Origin: Planctomycetota bacterium
Lineage (GTDB): Bacteria > Planctomycetota > B15-G4
NCBI GenBank assembly: GCA_029245865.1
Contig: JAQWOM010000018.1
Coordinates: 1-51,016 of the forward strand
Reading direction: 5' to 3'
DNA: 51,016 bases
Below the pieces are notes generated by a model. It did no database searches, had not been told where the DNA came from, and worked only from the letters and a program-made list of their open reading frames with translations. Positions 1 through 7,885 of this stretch are shown piece after piece. Position numbers and translations under genes: made by a program. Numbering within the stretch: position 1 is the stretch's first letter; every line of letters begins with the position of its first letter.

Positions 1-873
1 TCGATTGGCCATGCACACGCTCGAGTTCAGGTGCTCTAGCCCGCCGCCTCCGGAGTCCACCAGGGAGATGATAAAGGTGTAGTCCTCAAAGGGATGCTGT
101 CCAAAGATCGAAGAGACTTCCGAAACAATCTTGGAGATGTCCTCGACCATCTTTTCCTTGTCGATGTCGGTCGCTCCTGCGAGCACGATTCGGTGAGGTG
201 TTCCATCGAACTCAAAATCGAGTGTCTCGTGGGGGCCGACTTCGATAGGGCTATCAACAAGGATGTCAAAGTCCGAAGCAATCCAGCTGCCTTGCTGTGT
301 GGGAAGGCCGGTGAAAACACTCCAGCCCGCTGGCGCGTCAATCGTGATCGCGTGCGCGGCACCGGGCCTGTCGGACACGCGAAAGAAAACGCCAGCTGGT
401 GAAAGAAATGCATGATCTGCGTCGACGTGACTCGTTCTTACCGAGCGTTCATTGGCATAGAGCGAATACGAGATGCAGACTTCTTCGGAGCCCGTGGTGT
501 TCACCCGCCAGGTGTTCTTGTTCAGCTTGGCGGCCGGGAGCGGATCTCCGTTGCTGTCGTGTGCGGTGAAGTCCAAGACGTGTCGTGCGAATTCACGCAC
601 GAGGTAGCTACCAGGAGTCCAGACGGGCATCGAGAAGTCGACCTCGTCGGCCGTGACATCCTTGATGCACGTTTCAACGCGTACGAGATGAGCTTGGCGA
701 TCCTCAAGGCTGATTTGGGTGCGAACCATATTTTGATCCAAGCGAACCGAGAGAGCGGAGTCCTGGGAGGCAGCGTGTCCGGCCGTCGTCAGTGCGAATC
801 CCAGCAGTGCAAGCCGCATGAAGAATGTGGCGGGGGTTAAGAGGCGTTTCCGCTGTTTCATAGATGTGCGCAT
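1..873 (-). CDS. M61-family (glycyl aminopeptidase-like) secreted peptidase, N-terminal part
   Basis: The frame is open from an ATG at 873 down to the left window edge (291 codons, no stop), so the gene is partial. Residues 1 to about 35 form a signal peptide: a basic start (MKQRKR), a hydrophobic stretch LALLGFALTTA, and a likely cut after HAAS. The body matches the beta-rich N-terminal domain of M61 peptidases, with DFSMPVWTPGSYLVREFARH, then FEDYTFII and GGGGLEHLNS near the window edge. In M61 proteins the LEH-x-x-S segment lies shortly before the HExxH zinc site, which would be beyond the edge. Members are secreted aminopeptidases that often carry a PDZ domain. A second ATG at 861 is possible. 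It lies last in the ISC-operon direction, 61 bases after the thioesterase gene, so cotranscription is possible. Family call is confident; catalytic competence cannot be seen. Confidence 0.8.
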   Translation of the reverse strand, partial: MRTSMKQRKRLLTPATFFMRLALLGFALTTAGHAASQDSALSVRLDQNMVRTQISLEDRQAHLVRVETCIKDVTADEVDFSMPVWTPGSYLVREFARHVLDFTAHDSNGDPLPAAKLNKNTWRVNTTGSEEVCISYSLYANERSVRTSHVDADHAFLSPAGVFFRVSDRPGAAHAITIDAPAGWSVFTGLPTQQGSWIASDFDILVDSPIEVGPHETLDFEFDGTPHRIVLAGATDIDKEKMVEDISKIVSEVSSIFGQHPFEDYTFIISLVDSGGGGLEHLNSSVCMANR

Positions 874-934
874 GGCCAGAGACCTTCGGACCATAGGGTC
901 TGATCGGGCTGCCGATCAAGTTGACCGCAAGTTC

Positions 935-1351
935 TCAGTCGGAAAGGTCGGTGAGTACCGCGCGGATGTCGTCTGGAAACGGCATGGTCTCGAAGGTGTC
1001 GAGGTTGATGGCGACGATGGTGCAGAGAGCCTCGACGGATGGCTCGGATTCATCGCCATTAAATCCTCGGTAACGGAGTGTCGCAGAAGCATGTCCCAGC
1101 TTGGCTGTATCCAAGACAAGCCGCATGGGCTCCCCGAACCGGAATGGCTTGCGGAAGTCCGTGTTGATGTTGACCGTAGGAAAGCCAATGCGCCGGTCTG
1201 CCAGAATGGACATGTAAGGCACACCGAGCCGGTCGCCAAACATGTCTTCAAAGATCGCGTGGAAGTTGTCGAAGAAGCGCGGGTAGAACATGATCCCCGC
1301 ATAATCGACCTGTCCAAATCGTACCGGTAGGATTGTCTCGTAAGCGCTCAA
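935..1351 (-). CDS. Acyl-CoA thioesterase, 4-hydroxybenzoyl-CoA thioesterase (hot-dog) family
   Basis: A 138-residue hot-dog-fold protein of YbgC/4HBT type, expected to hydrolyse acyl-CoA or a related thioester in the cytoplasm. The N-terminal segment VRFGQVDYAGIMFYPRFFDNF carries the family pattern in which the Asp of DYAG is the catalytic acid. Later come RIGFPTVNINTDFRKPFRFGE, typical of the central strands, and a short C-terminal tail. The start chosen is TTG at 1351, one base after the iscX stop codon, because the family homology begins about six residues later; a longer reading would overlap iscX out of frame. The one-base spacing suggests translational coupling to iscX. Substrate unknown. 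Confidence 0.82.
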   Translation of the reverse strand: MSAYETILPVRFGQVDYAGIMFYPRFFDNFHAIFEDMFGDRLGVPYMSILADRRIGFPTVNINTDFRKPFRFGEPMRLVLDTAKLGHASATLRYRGFNGDESEPSVEALCTIVAINLDTFETMPFPDDIRAVLTDLSD

Positions 1352-1352
1352 G

Positions 1353-1565
1353 TCAGTCTGCGTCCTGGTGTTCTTCGAGCCAGGCCATCTGGATGGCTTC
1401 GAGAATTTTCTCGCCACAGTGGTCAGCTGTGCCGACAAAGCCTGGCAGGGCCATGACTTGATCGCGCATGTCCGTGAAACGCACTGACAGTGGGTTCACG
1501 CCAGGGTGTGCTTCTTGTAACCGGAAGCCGATCTCTTCTGTGTCCGTCCAGGTGATCGTGTCCAT
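1353..1565 (-). CDS. iscX: IscX (YfhJ), Fe-S cluster assembly modulator
   Basis: A small acidic protein of 70 residues (E. coli IscX is 66), matching the family closely: an N-terminal WTD then EEIG, a central VRFTDMRDQVMALPGF, and a C-terminal EKILEAIQMAWLEEH. IscX binds the cysteine desulfurase IscS and iron and tunes sulfur delivery. The ATG at 1565 is preferred over an in-frame TTG at 1577 because GGAG lies five bases upstream of it. The gene starts 25 bases after the hscA stop and is followed after one base by the thioesterase start. In E. coli a ferredoxin gene sits between hscA and iscX; here there is no room for one. Confidence 0.93.
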   Translation of the reverse strand: MDTITWTDTEEIGFRLQEAHPGVNPLSVRFTDMRDQVMALPGFVGTADHCGEKILEAIQMAWLEEHQDAD

Positions 1566-1590
1566 ACCTACTCCCAAGGGTGCAACCTGA

Positions 1591-3459
1591 TCACGGTTGC
1601 TGTGGAGACGACGGTAACTTCGATTGCTCGCGGTTCAACTCTGCCTTGATGGCTTCTCCAATGGCTTGGTCTGCCAGTGCCTGGGTCTTTTCCCCGAAGG
1701 CGTCGCATTTTGCTCGTAGCTCGGCGATGTCCTCTCCCTTGGCTAGCGAATCCAGATGCGCCAGATCCGTTTCCAGGTCCTGGCGCTGTTCGTCTGTGAA
1801 AGGCATCTCTGGCATTGCGAGCACTCGCCGAGTTCCTGTGGCTAGATTGTTTGCCTTGTTGCGGAGTTCGACAAGGTCTCGAGCGAGGAAGTCGTCACGA
1901 GCCATCTTGATTGAGTTGCGGATGATGTCTTTTACTTCATCCCGGGTCAGGCCATGACTCGGAACAACCTCGATGGATGCCTCCACCTCGCTTCTTTGTT
2001 CACGCGATGTGACTGTCAGAACCCCGTCTGCGTCAACAAGAAAGGTGACTTCAACGCGGGGGAGGCCTGCTGGCATGGGAGGGATGCCACGCAACTTGAA
2101 TGCTCCTAGCTGGCGACAGTCACGCACGAGTTCGCGCTCACCCTGGAACACGTTGATCTCAATGGACGTCTGGTCATCGACAGAGGTGGAGAACATCTCA
2201 GTTGCGCGCGCTGGCACAGTTGAGTTGCGCGTGACCAGTTTGGAGAAGGCGCCCCCGACAGTCTCAATACCCAGGGAGAGGGGGATGACATCCAGCAGCA
2301 AGAGGTCCTTGGTCCCGCCCGAAAGGATGTCCGCTTGAATCGATGCACCGAGTGCGACAACTCGGTCGGGATCCAACTCGACATGGAGCTTGCGCCCAAG
2401 GTCTTTTTCAACCAACTGGCGGACCAGAGGGATGCGCGTTGACCCTCCGACCATGACGACTTCATCAACGGCTTCGGGTTGGATTCCGGCGTCTGTGAGA
2501 GCCGAGTGGCAGCATGCCAGCGTTTCGTCGATCAGTGGCCGGATCGCCGTTTCGAAGTCGGCGCGGGAGAGTGTGAAGTGAACCGGCTCTTCTAGATCGA
2601 GATCGATCTCGAGCGCGGCCGTTTCAGATGCCGACAGCTGTTGTTTGAGTTGCTCTGCCGAGAGGCGAATCTGTTGCATTGCTTCCGGGGGGATTGTTGC
2701 ATCGGAGGCGATGTGCTCTTTCACCGCGTCAAGAATGAAATCGACGATCAGCATGTCGAAGTCATCGCCGCCAAGGTGTGTGTTTCCGGCGGTGGCCGAG
2801 ACCTTGTAGACACCTTGAGTGATCTTCAGAACAGAGACGTCGAAGGTGCCGCCCCCCAGGTCATACACAACGACGGTGCCTTCGCGGCTTGTGTCGAGCC
2901 CATAGGCCAGTGCTGCCGCAGTCGGTTCATTGACGATGCGAAGCGCTTGAAGCCCCGCGATCTTGGCTGCATCACGGGTGGCTTGCCGTTGCGCGTCATC
3001 GAAGTAGGCGGGGACAGTGATGACTGCGGACTTGACGGGTTTGCCAAGAGCTTCTTCGGCGGTACGGCGGACTTCGCCAAGAATCATCGCCGAGATTTCT
3101 TGTGGTGTGTACAGCTTGCCGTCGATGTCGATGCGTGCCAGCAAAGAGTCTTTGGCTTGCACAACCTGATATCCGAGCCGGTCAGACTCTCGCTGCTTGA
3201 CTTCGTCAATGTTCTGGCCCATGAGCCGCTTCACGCTATGCACGGTATGGCGCGGGTGAGTGACGGCACGGTGGCGTGCTTTTTCGCCGACGATGTGGCT
3301 CCCGTCATCCAGGAACGAGACAACAGATGGAATCAATGCTTCGCCGTCACGCTGATGCAGAATACGCGGCCCATCTTTCCCGACGATGGCTGCAAGCGAG
3401 TTCGTGGTGCCAAGGTCGATCCCGATCACGATCTCTTGAGAGGCCTGCTTTTCGGTCAT
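1591..3459 (-). CDS. hscA: HscA, Fe-S cluster assembly Hsp70-type chaperone
   Basis: A 622-residue DnaK/Hsp70 paralogue, close to the 616 residues of E. coli HscA. The nucleotide-binding domain starts with [13 protein letters not shown] (about residues 12-24) and includes the second phosphate loop [13 protein letters not shown] and the adenosine motif [13 protein letters not shown]. The linker [19 protein letters not shown] leads into the substrate-binding domain. HscA recognises the LPPVK loop of the scaffold IscU, seen here in the iscU product, and uses ATP with the co-chaperone HscB to release clusters to acceptor proteins. The start overlaps the hscB stop in an ATGA arrangement. The operon position, not only the sequence, separates it from DnaK. 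Confidence 0.95.
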   Translation of the reverse strand: MTEKQASQEIVIGIDLGTTNSLAAIVGKDGPRILHQRDGEALIPSVVSFLDDGSHIVGEKARHRAVTHPRHTVHSVKRLMGQNIDEVKQRESDRLGYQVVQAKDSLLARIDIDGKLYTPQEISAMILGEVRRTAEEALGKPVKSAVITVPAYFDDAQRQATRDAAKIAGLQALRIVNEPTAAALAYGLDTSREGTVVVYDLGGGTFDVSVLKITQGVYKVSATAGNTHLGGDDFDMLIVDFILDAVKEHIASDATIPPEAMQQIRLSAEQLKQQLSASETAALEIDLDLEEPVHFTLSRADFETAIRPLIDETLACCHSALTDAGIQPEAVDEVVMVGGSTRIPLVRQLVEKDLGRKLHVELDPDRVVALGASIQADILSGGTKDLLLLDVIPLSLGIETVGGAFSKLVTRNSTVPARATEMFSTSVDDQTSIEINVFQGERELVRDCRQLGAFKLRGIPPMPAGLPRVEVTFLVDADGVLTVTSREQRSEVEASIEVVPSHGLTRDEVKDIIRNSIKMARDDFLARDLVELRNKANNLATGTRRVLAMPEMPFTDEQRQDLETDLAHLDSLAKGEDIAELRAKCDAFGEKTQALADQAIGEAIKAELNREQSKLPSSPQQP

Positions 3460-4142
3460 CGCGCGTTTTCCGTATCTCTGAGAATCCTTCGATAAACTCT
3501 TGCCTGATGCAGGAGGACGGCAATCTGTTCGGTATTCGAGTCGTGCGTGCTCAACTGCTTGGCGGGGAGTGTTTCACCGGGCTGAGGGCCCTTGTGTGCA
3601 AGGCGGGCGATGGTGGCTGCGCAGGCTGAGGCAACATCCTTCATGCGAGTTTCGATCTCGGTGCGCGCACTGTTGGCGATTTTTTGAACGGTCTTTTTGC
3701 AGCCCTGGGTTTGGGCGTCGTCCAACTCCTCGGAAACTTCCATGGCCTCCATGAGAAACTCGGGAGAGAGCGCTTTGTGTCGCTCAAGAACGCCGGGGTC
3801 ATACAGTTCGATCAGGTATTCCGAGCGCATCTGATCGTCATTCAGAATCTTCCATGCTTCATTGAGAAGAGAGCTGTTCCGAACGGCGAGGGCTTGCGTT
3901 CGTTCGTCGCGCCCAGCTTGGAAGTCTGGGTGAAGAAGCCGAGAGAGTTTCAGGTAATTGAGCTCTGCTATGGCCGGATCGAAGGTTGCAAGTGAGTCGA
4001 GACCCAGATTTGCAAAGTGCTCGGGATCCCTACCTGGATCGAGGATCAACCCGCACGCCAGGCAGGCCAGATTGGATCCCGGGTCGGCACCGCATGCCGA
4101 GCATCGATTTGATTCAGATGGAAAAGGACGATCCGCAGCCAC
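3456..4142 (-). CDS. hscB: HscB, J-domain co-chaperone of HscA with an N-terminal tetracysteine motif
   Basis: A 228-residue DnaJ-type co-chaperone that brings IscU to HscA and stimulates its ATPase. The J domain carries HPD at residues 71-73 ([11 protein letters not shown]), and the C-terminal half is the helical HscB oligomerisation domain. Unusually for a bacterial HscB, the N terminus has two CxxC pairs (C14/C17 and C27/C30), a likely zinc or metal site of the kind known in human HSCB. The start chosen is a GTG at 4142 inside the 3' end of iscA (29-base overlap), the closest start codon ahead of the first cysteine; longer readings run further into iscA. The stop overlaps hscA by four bases. 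Confidence 0.9.
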   Translation of the reverse strand: MAADRPFPSESNRCSACGADPGSNLACLACGLILDPGRDPEHFANLGLDSLATFDPAIAELNYLKLSRLLHPDFQAGRDERTQALAVRNSSLLNEAWKILNDDQMRSEYLIELYDPGVLERHKALSPEFLMEAMEVSEELDDAQTQGCKKTVQKIANSARTEIETRMKDVASACAATIARLAHKGPQPGETLPAKQLSTHDSNTEQIAVLLHQARVYRRILRDTENAR

Positions 4143-4482
4143 AGGTCCCGCTCGCCATGGGGTTCTTGAAGGTGAAGCCGCGGTCCATGAGCGTGTCATT
4201 GAAATCGATGGTCGTGCCCGCCATGTAAAACTCGCTTTTCATGTCGATGAAGACATGAAGGCCGTGTTGAGTCGAAATGATGTCGAACTCATCTGCCTCA
4301 TTGACCTCGATGTCGATCTGGTACTCGAAGCCTGAGCAGCCTCCACCTTTCACCGAGAGGCGCATTGCCGTGGTGTCCGGGAGGCCCTTCTGATTGACGA
4401 CGTGCCGGAATTCCTTCGCGGCCTCCTTCGTAATCTCGAGGGTCTCCTCAGGGGCGTGAGTGTCAGAGTCCGTGGGGCTCAT
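4114..4482 (-). CDS. iscA: IscA, A-type Fe-S carrier protein
   Basis: A 122-residue A-type carrier that accepts iron or Fe-S clusters from the scaffold and passes them to client enzymes. The three cluster-binding cysteines of the family are present: C49 in VKGGGCSGF, and C114 and C116 in the C-terminal GTCGCGSSF. An acidic extension of about 14 residues precedes the family core. It overlaps the iscU stop by four bases (ATGA), so the two genes are translationally coupled. The type (IscA, ErpA or SufA) is assigned from operon position. Confidence 0.93.
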   Translation of the reverse strand: MSPTDSDTHAPEETLEITKEAAKEFRHVVNQKGLPDTTAMRLSVKGGGCSGFEYQIDIEVNEADEFDIISTQHGLHVFIDMKSEFYMAGTTIDFNDTLMDRGFTFKNPMASGTCGCGSSFSI

Positions 4483-4883
4483 TCCGAGTCAGCCTTCTCA
4501 TCCGGATTTTGCTTCGATCGGTAGTCAGTGAGGGCGGCGCGGATTGCGTCCTCTGCAAGAACGGAACAGTGGATCTTGACAGGTGGCAGAGAAAGCTCTT
4601 CGACTATGTCGGTGTTCTTGATGCCGAGAGCCTCGTCGACGGTTTTGCCTTTCACCCATTCGGTGGCAAGGCTTGATGAGGCAATCGCTGAGCCACAACC
4701 AAACGTCTTGAACTTGGCATCTTCGATGACGCCATCTGAACTGACTTTGATTTGTAGCTTCATGACGTCGCCGCACTCTGGAGCGCCAACGACGCCAGTG
4801 CCGACATCTTTGGCTGCTTTGTCGAGGCTGCCGACGTTGCGCGGGTTTTCGTAATGATCCAGGACCTTGTCGCTGTAGGCCAT
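4479..4883 (-). CDS. iscU: IscU, Fe-S cluster assembly scaffold
   Basis: A 134-residue scaffold on which [2Fe-2S] and [4Fe-4S] clusters are built from iron and IscS-derived sulfur. All expected ligands are present: C37 with D39 in GAPECGD, C63 in TFGCGSAIASS, and C106 in KIHCSVLA. The chaperone-recognition motif LPPVK is at residues 99-103, matching the neighbouring hscA and hscB. A 53-base gap separates it from iscS upstream, and its 3' end overlaps iscA. The C-terminal tail of about ten acidic and basic residues is slightly longer than in E. coli. Confidence 0.96.
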   Translation of the reverse strand: MAYSDKVLDHYENPRNVGSLDKAAKDVGTGVVGAPECGDVMKLQIKVSSDGVIEDAKFKTFGCGSAIASSSLATEWVKGKTVDEALGIKNTDIVEELSLPPVKIHCSVLAEDAIRAALTDYRSKQNPDEKADSE

Positions 4884-4936
4884 GGGTGGCTCCTGTTGCT
4901 TTGAGGCGTTTGGGGGAAGAAGTCTGTTGCTGTTGT

Positions 4937-6175
4937 TTAGTGGGCGTCCCAGTTCACAGAGGACAGATCGATACCTTCTTGTGCCATCTCGTAGAGCGGG
5001 GACATGTCGCGCAGCTTGCGGACAGTCTTGATGACGGTGTCGGCAGCCGCGTCGACTTCAGCTTCAGTCGTGAAACGGCCAACGGAAAAACGAATGGAAG
5101 AGTGTGCGAGGTCATCGCCGACACCCAGGGCACGCAGTACGTACGAAGGCTCGAGGCTCGCCGATGTACAGGCCGATCCCGAGGACACGGCGATTTCGGG
5201 AATGCCCATGATCAACGATTCACCCTCGACGTAGGCGAATGAGATGTTGAAGGTCGTTACAAGGCGTTGCTCGTCATCGCCATTGAGTTCGACGTGGTCC
5301 AGGGCTCCGCGAATCTTTTGTTCCAGGCGATCCCGCAAGGCCTTGTAGTGGGCCTGGTCTTTATCGAAGTCGTCTTTGGCGATCTTGCAGGCGGCGCCGA
5401 GACCGACGATGCCCGGTACGTTCAGGGTTCCCGACCGCATGCCGCGCTCATGGCCTCCACCGTGCATTTGTGGGCTGAGTCGAACACGGGGTTTGCGCCG
5501 CCGGACATAGAGAGCTCCGACGCCTTTCGGGCCGTAGATCTTGTGTGCGGACATGCTCGCCATGTCGACATTGAGGTCGTTGACGTCAAAGGGCAGCTTG
5601 GCGATGCCCTGGGTCGCATCTGTGTGGAACCAGATGCCTTTCTCATGCGCGATGGCGCCGATCTCCTTGATGGGGTGGATCGAGCCGATCTCGTTATTGG
5701 CCATCATGATGGTGATCAGAACGGTGTCATCCCGGATGGCTTCGGCCACTTGTTCTGGCGTCACAAGCCCGTTCTTTCCCACTTCAAGCCAGGTCACATC
5801 TGCGAGGCCATTGGTCTCAAGGTATTTGCATGAGTCCAGGACGGCTTTGTGCTCAGTCACGCAGGTGATGATGTGCTTGCCTTTCTTGGCAAGCATCTCT
5901 ACAGCACCCTTGATGGCGAGATTGTCGGATTCGGTCGCTCCACTCGTGAAGATGATTTCTTTGTCGCTCGCGCCCAGTAGATCAGCCACTTGCTGGCGGG
6001 CAATTTTTACGGCCTCTTCAGCTGCCCACCCAAAGCTGTGGCTTCGGCTTGCAGCATTGCCGAAGTTCTCCCGCAGGTACGGCATCATCGCGTCCAGGAC
6101 GCGTGGATCCAGCGGTGTGGTCGCGTTGTAGTCGAGGTAGATGTGCTTGTTGTTCGTGGAGGGGGCGCTGGTCAT
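4937..6175 (-). CDS. iscS: IscS, cysteine desulfurase
   Basis: A 412-residue PLP-dependent group I cysteine desulfurase that converts cysteine to alanine and carries the released sulfur as a persulfide. Landmarks: [14 protein letters not shown] at the N terminus, H109 in VTEHKAVLD, the PLP lysine K212 in [10 protein letters not shown], and the persulfide cysteine C336 in [14 protein letters not shown], on the longer loop typical of IscS/NifS rather than SufS. It starts five bases after the regulator gene stop. It supplies sulfur to IscU and probably to tRNA thiolation or other sulfur trafficking pathways in the cell. Confidence 0.96.
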   Translation of the reverse strand: MTSAPSTNNKHIYLDYNATTPLDPRVLDAMMPYLRENFGNAASRSHSFGWAAEEAVKIARQQVADLLGASDKEIIFTSGATESDNLAIKGAVEMLAKKGKHIITCVTEHKAVLDSCKYLETNGLADVTWLEVGKNGLVTPEQVAEAIRDDTVLITIMMANNEIGSIHPIKEIGAIAHEKGIWFHTDATQGIAKLPFDVNDLNVDMASMSAHKIYGPKGVGALYVRRRKPRVRLSPQMHGGGHERGMRSGTLNVPGIVGLGAACKIAKDDFDKDQAHYKALRDRLEQKIRGALDHVELNGDDEQRLVTTFNISFAYVEGESLIMGIPEIAVSSGSACTSASLEPSYVLRALGVGDDLAHSSIRFSVGRFTTEAEVDAAADTVIKTVRKLRDMSPLYEMAQEGIDLSSVNWDAH

Positions 6176-6180
6176 GAGAA

Positions 6181-6627
6181 TCAGTGTTTGGCGGGGAGCG
6201 AGTGGGACGGGGACTCCGTCATGAGTTGAGCGAGGTCGGTTTCATCGAGGAGTTGCAAGATCTTCTGGTTCACGTTCTGCATCGGGCTGCGGGAGCCGCA
6301 GACGTCCTCGTAGTCGCAGGCGTCTTGTGTCCCGCGAACGCCTTCAACGGCACAGTCTGTGAGCTGCACAGGGCCGTCGATGGCCTTGAGGATGTCGAGC
6401 AGTGAGATGCTTGCGGGTGTACGAATCAGCCAGTAACCGCCATGAAGGCCGCGCCGTGAGTCCAGGAACCCGGCTTCGCGGAAAGCCTTCAGCAGATTGG
6501 CGACCACGGTCTTGGGCATGTGGAATGCCGCCGCAAGTTCCGATGAACTCGCCTGGAGGCCTTCATTCCGGCCAAAATGACCGAGGATGAGGACGCCGTA
6601 GTCGGCCATCTTGGAGAAGCGGATCAT
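6181..6627 (-). CDS. Rrf2-family Fe-S-sensing transcriptional regulator (IscR/SUF-regulator-like)
   Basis: A 148-residue Rrf2-type winged-helix regulator heading the ISC operon. It opens with [18 protein letters not shown], followed by a recognition-helix region [31 protein letters not shown]. Three cysteines C92, C104 and C110 follow in the cluster-binding position, with spacing C-x11-C-x5-C, whereas E. coli IscR has C-x5-C-x5-C. The N-terminal motif and the longer first spacing recall the regulators annotated for SUF operons. The expected role is repression of its own operon when loaded with a cluster. A candidate operator lies about 120 bases upstream. I leave the symbol empty because the cysteine spacing departs from IscR. 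Confidence 0.87.
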   Translation of the reverse strand: MIRFSKMADYGVLILGHFGRNEGLQASSSELAAAFHMPKTVVANLLKAFREAGFLDSRRGLHGGYWLIRTPASISLLDILKAIDGPVQLTDCAVEGVRGTQDACDYEDVCGSRSPMQNVNQKILQLLDETDLAQLMTESPSHSLPAKH

Positions 6628-6749
6628 GACGGATGGGGTGGAGAGTCTGGGGGCGCAAAGGCGCTGGGTGGGACGAATACACCCCTTTTGAGGGGCATGG
6701 CGAATTCATCCAATAGAATAGCTGCAAATCACTCCTCAATCTATCGAAA

Positions 6750-6774
6750 ATACAGGAGTACGCTAGTCCTCTTT
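6750..6774. promoter_or_regulatory. Candidate Rrf2/IscR type-1-like operator
   Basis: An imperfect palindrome, AGGA-n-TA-n3-TA-n-TCCT, lies in the 285-base region between the divergent regulator gene and the gene at 6913. Laid on the 25-base layout known for E. coli IscR type-1 sites, it matches the outer ATA, the first S position, GAGT for GACT, the R and Y positions and the AGTC half site, and misses in the centre and the YY/RR pairs. The surrounding sequence is AT-rich. On the minus strand TAGATT, just downstream of the palindrome, could be a -10 element. Binding is inferred from position and partial symmetry only. Confidence 0.4.
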
Positions 6775-6912
6775 TTAGAGAGGCCTGGGGAGGTCGGTGT
6801 CTCGGCAGCGACCCGTTCCAGAGAACTCCGGCCTCAGGGCCTGTTTTGTGGCCGGACCAGCCCACTACAATGCCGCCCCCTTACCGCAACGACGGACCAG
6901 ATCGAGCCCGAT

Positions 6913-7401
6913 ATGACTCACAGGACAGCAGCACGTAAGCCAGGAGCCGCCCTCGTGATCGAGGGAGCTTGCGCCCGCCCAAGTGCGTTCAGCCACTACG
7001 ACCTCGGGGCGATCCACGATGACTACCAGGTCGAGGATCTCGCCAAAGTGGACGCTCGCCTCAAAGGCAAAGCCGTTCGATTGCGCAAGCTCGTGGATCT
7101 CGTTGGTCCCGATTTCTACGCCAAGTACATCACCATCGAATCAGAGGATGGGAAGTTCGCTGCGTCGCTCCCCCTCGATGACACGATGCGTACCGCGCTG
7201 GTGGTCTATGAGATGAAGGGCAAACCGCTCACGCGCGAAGACGGCGGGCCGGTGCGTTTCATCATCCCCTTCTTTGCGGACAAGTGCGCCAACGTCAAAG
7301 GTGCTGTGAAGATGACGCTCACCGAATCTCCAGGACGGGATACGCGTCCATCTAATAAGACGGACCATGACGCACTTCACGCAGCCGAGAAGACGAGCTA
7401 G
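6913..7401 (+). CDS. Small molybdopterin-oxidoreductase-like (sulfite oxidase fold) protein
   Basis: A 162-residue protein resembling the C-terminal half of the oxidoreductase molybdopterin-binding domain: ITIESEDGKFAASLPLDD, then ALVVYEMKGKPL, then EDGGPVRFIIPFF and a terminal KGAVKMTL, in the order seen in sulfite-oxidase-type and YedY-type proteins. The usual domain carries its Mo-ligating cysteine well before these blocks, and no equivalent is visible; the only late cysteine is in ADKCANVKG. No signal peptide or Tat motif is seen. It is transcribed divergently from the ISC operon and converges on the ArsC-like gene, 29 bases away. The ATG at 6913 is chosen because the upstream extension shows no family sequence. 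Whether it binds cofactor is unknown. Confidence 0.68.
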   Translation: MTHRTAARKPGAALVIEGACARPSAFSHYDLGAIHDDYQVEDLAKVDARLKGKAVRLRKLVDLVGPDFYAKYITIESEDGKFAASLPLDDTMRTALVVYEMKGKPLTREDGGPVRFIIPFFADKCANVKGAVKMTLTESPGRDTRPSNKTDHDALHAAEKTS

Positions 7402-7430
7402 GAAGCGCGCATAAGCGCACCGCCAAGTCC

Positions 7431-7781
7431 TTAACGGATGGTGTCTTTCCAGCATTCCTGCTGGAAGCCCACGATCAGCGTCTTACCCATGCGAATGGCT
7501 GGAGCTCGCAGGTTGCCTGTCGGGCCAAGGATGGCCTCGAGCAATTCCTTCTCCGGAGGCGGATCGCGCTTCAGGTCGTAGTCGACAACCTTTTTCCCCT
7601 TCATTGCGACGACACGCGCGGCGCGGCGAAGGAGAGCAATCGTCTCTCGTTTCGCGAACGTTTGCTTTCGAGCGTCCACCACCTCACGGGCGGTGACACC
7701 GGCCGACTCCATGAAGTCGTCGGCTCGGCTGCAGCTCGTTCAGCCCTTGCGGTGGTAGTACCAGTCGATCCGCCGACCCAT
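7431..7781 (-). CDS. ArsC/Spx-like thioredoxin-fold protein, probable selenoprotein (UGA as Sec14)
   Basis: Read from an ATG at 7781 (GGAG ten bases upstream) the frame gives 116 residues with a single in-frame TGA at 7742-7740. The N terminus before the TGA is MGRRIDWYYHRKG and after it TSCSRADDFMESAG, so the TGA falls exactly on the first position of a C-x-x-C redox motif, giving U14-T-S-C17. The rest fits the ArsC/Spx/YffB branch of thioredoxin folds: helices rich in Lys and Arg, then NLRAPAIRMGKTLIVGF with the conserved RAP segment. A hairpin suited to a bacterial SECIS follows the TGA. If read conventionally, the gene would be a 93-residue fragment starting at 7712 without its active site. 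Role presumably thiol/selenol redox chemistry; substrate unknown. A nonsense mutation is the alternative. Confidence 0.75.
7699..7742 (-). promoter_or_regulatory. UGA codon with candidate bacterial SECIS hairpin
   Basis: Directly downstream of the in-frame TGA (7742-7740) the mRNA can form a hairpin. GCCGAC (7724-7719) pairs perfectly with GTCGGC (7707-7702), closing an 11-base apical loop that begins with G. Below a small internal loop, CC (7728-7727) can pair with GG (7700-7699). Twenty-one bases separate the TGA from the loop, within the distance range usual for bacterial SECIS elements, and a G among the first loop bases is a known requirement for SelB binding. An alternative inner pairing GACT/AGTC gives a six-base loop. 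This was a by-eye fold. Confidence 0.55.
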
Positions 7782-7885
7782 GGTTTGTTTTCTCCGAGAT
7801 TAGAAGGGGCGAGATTCTACCCCCCGCGGGCGGTTTGCAGAAAACGGCGCTTTTTCGGGGGGGCGTGCTGAAAAGGCTCGAGGGC

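Noticed and set aside
94..840. Open plus-strand frames of about 100 and 142 codons.
   Set aside because: They lie opposite the M61 peptidase gene, which has a signal peptide and family motifs; the plus frames show no protein features.
2641..3495. A 284-codon plus-strand frame.
   Set aside because: It is antisense to hscA and has no recognisable domain; strong codon bias on the other strand explains the long open frame.
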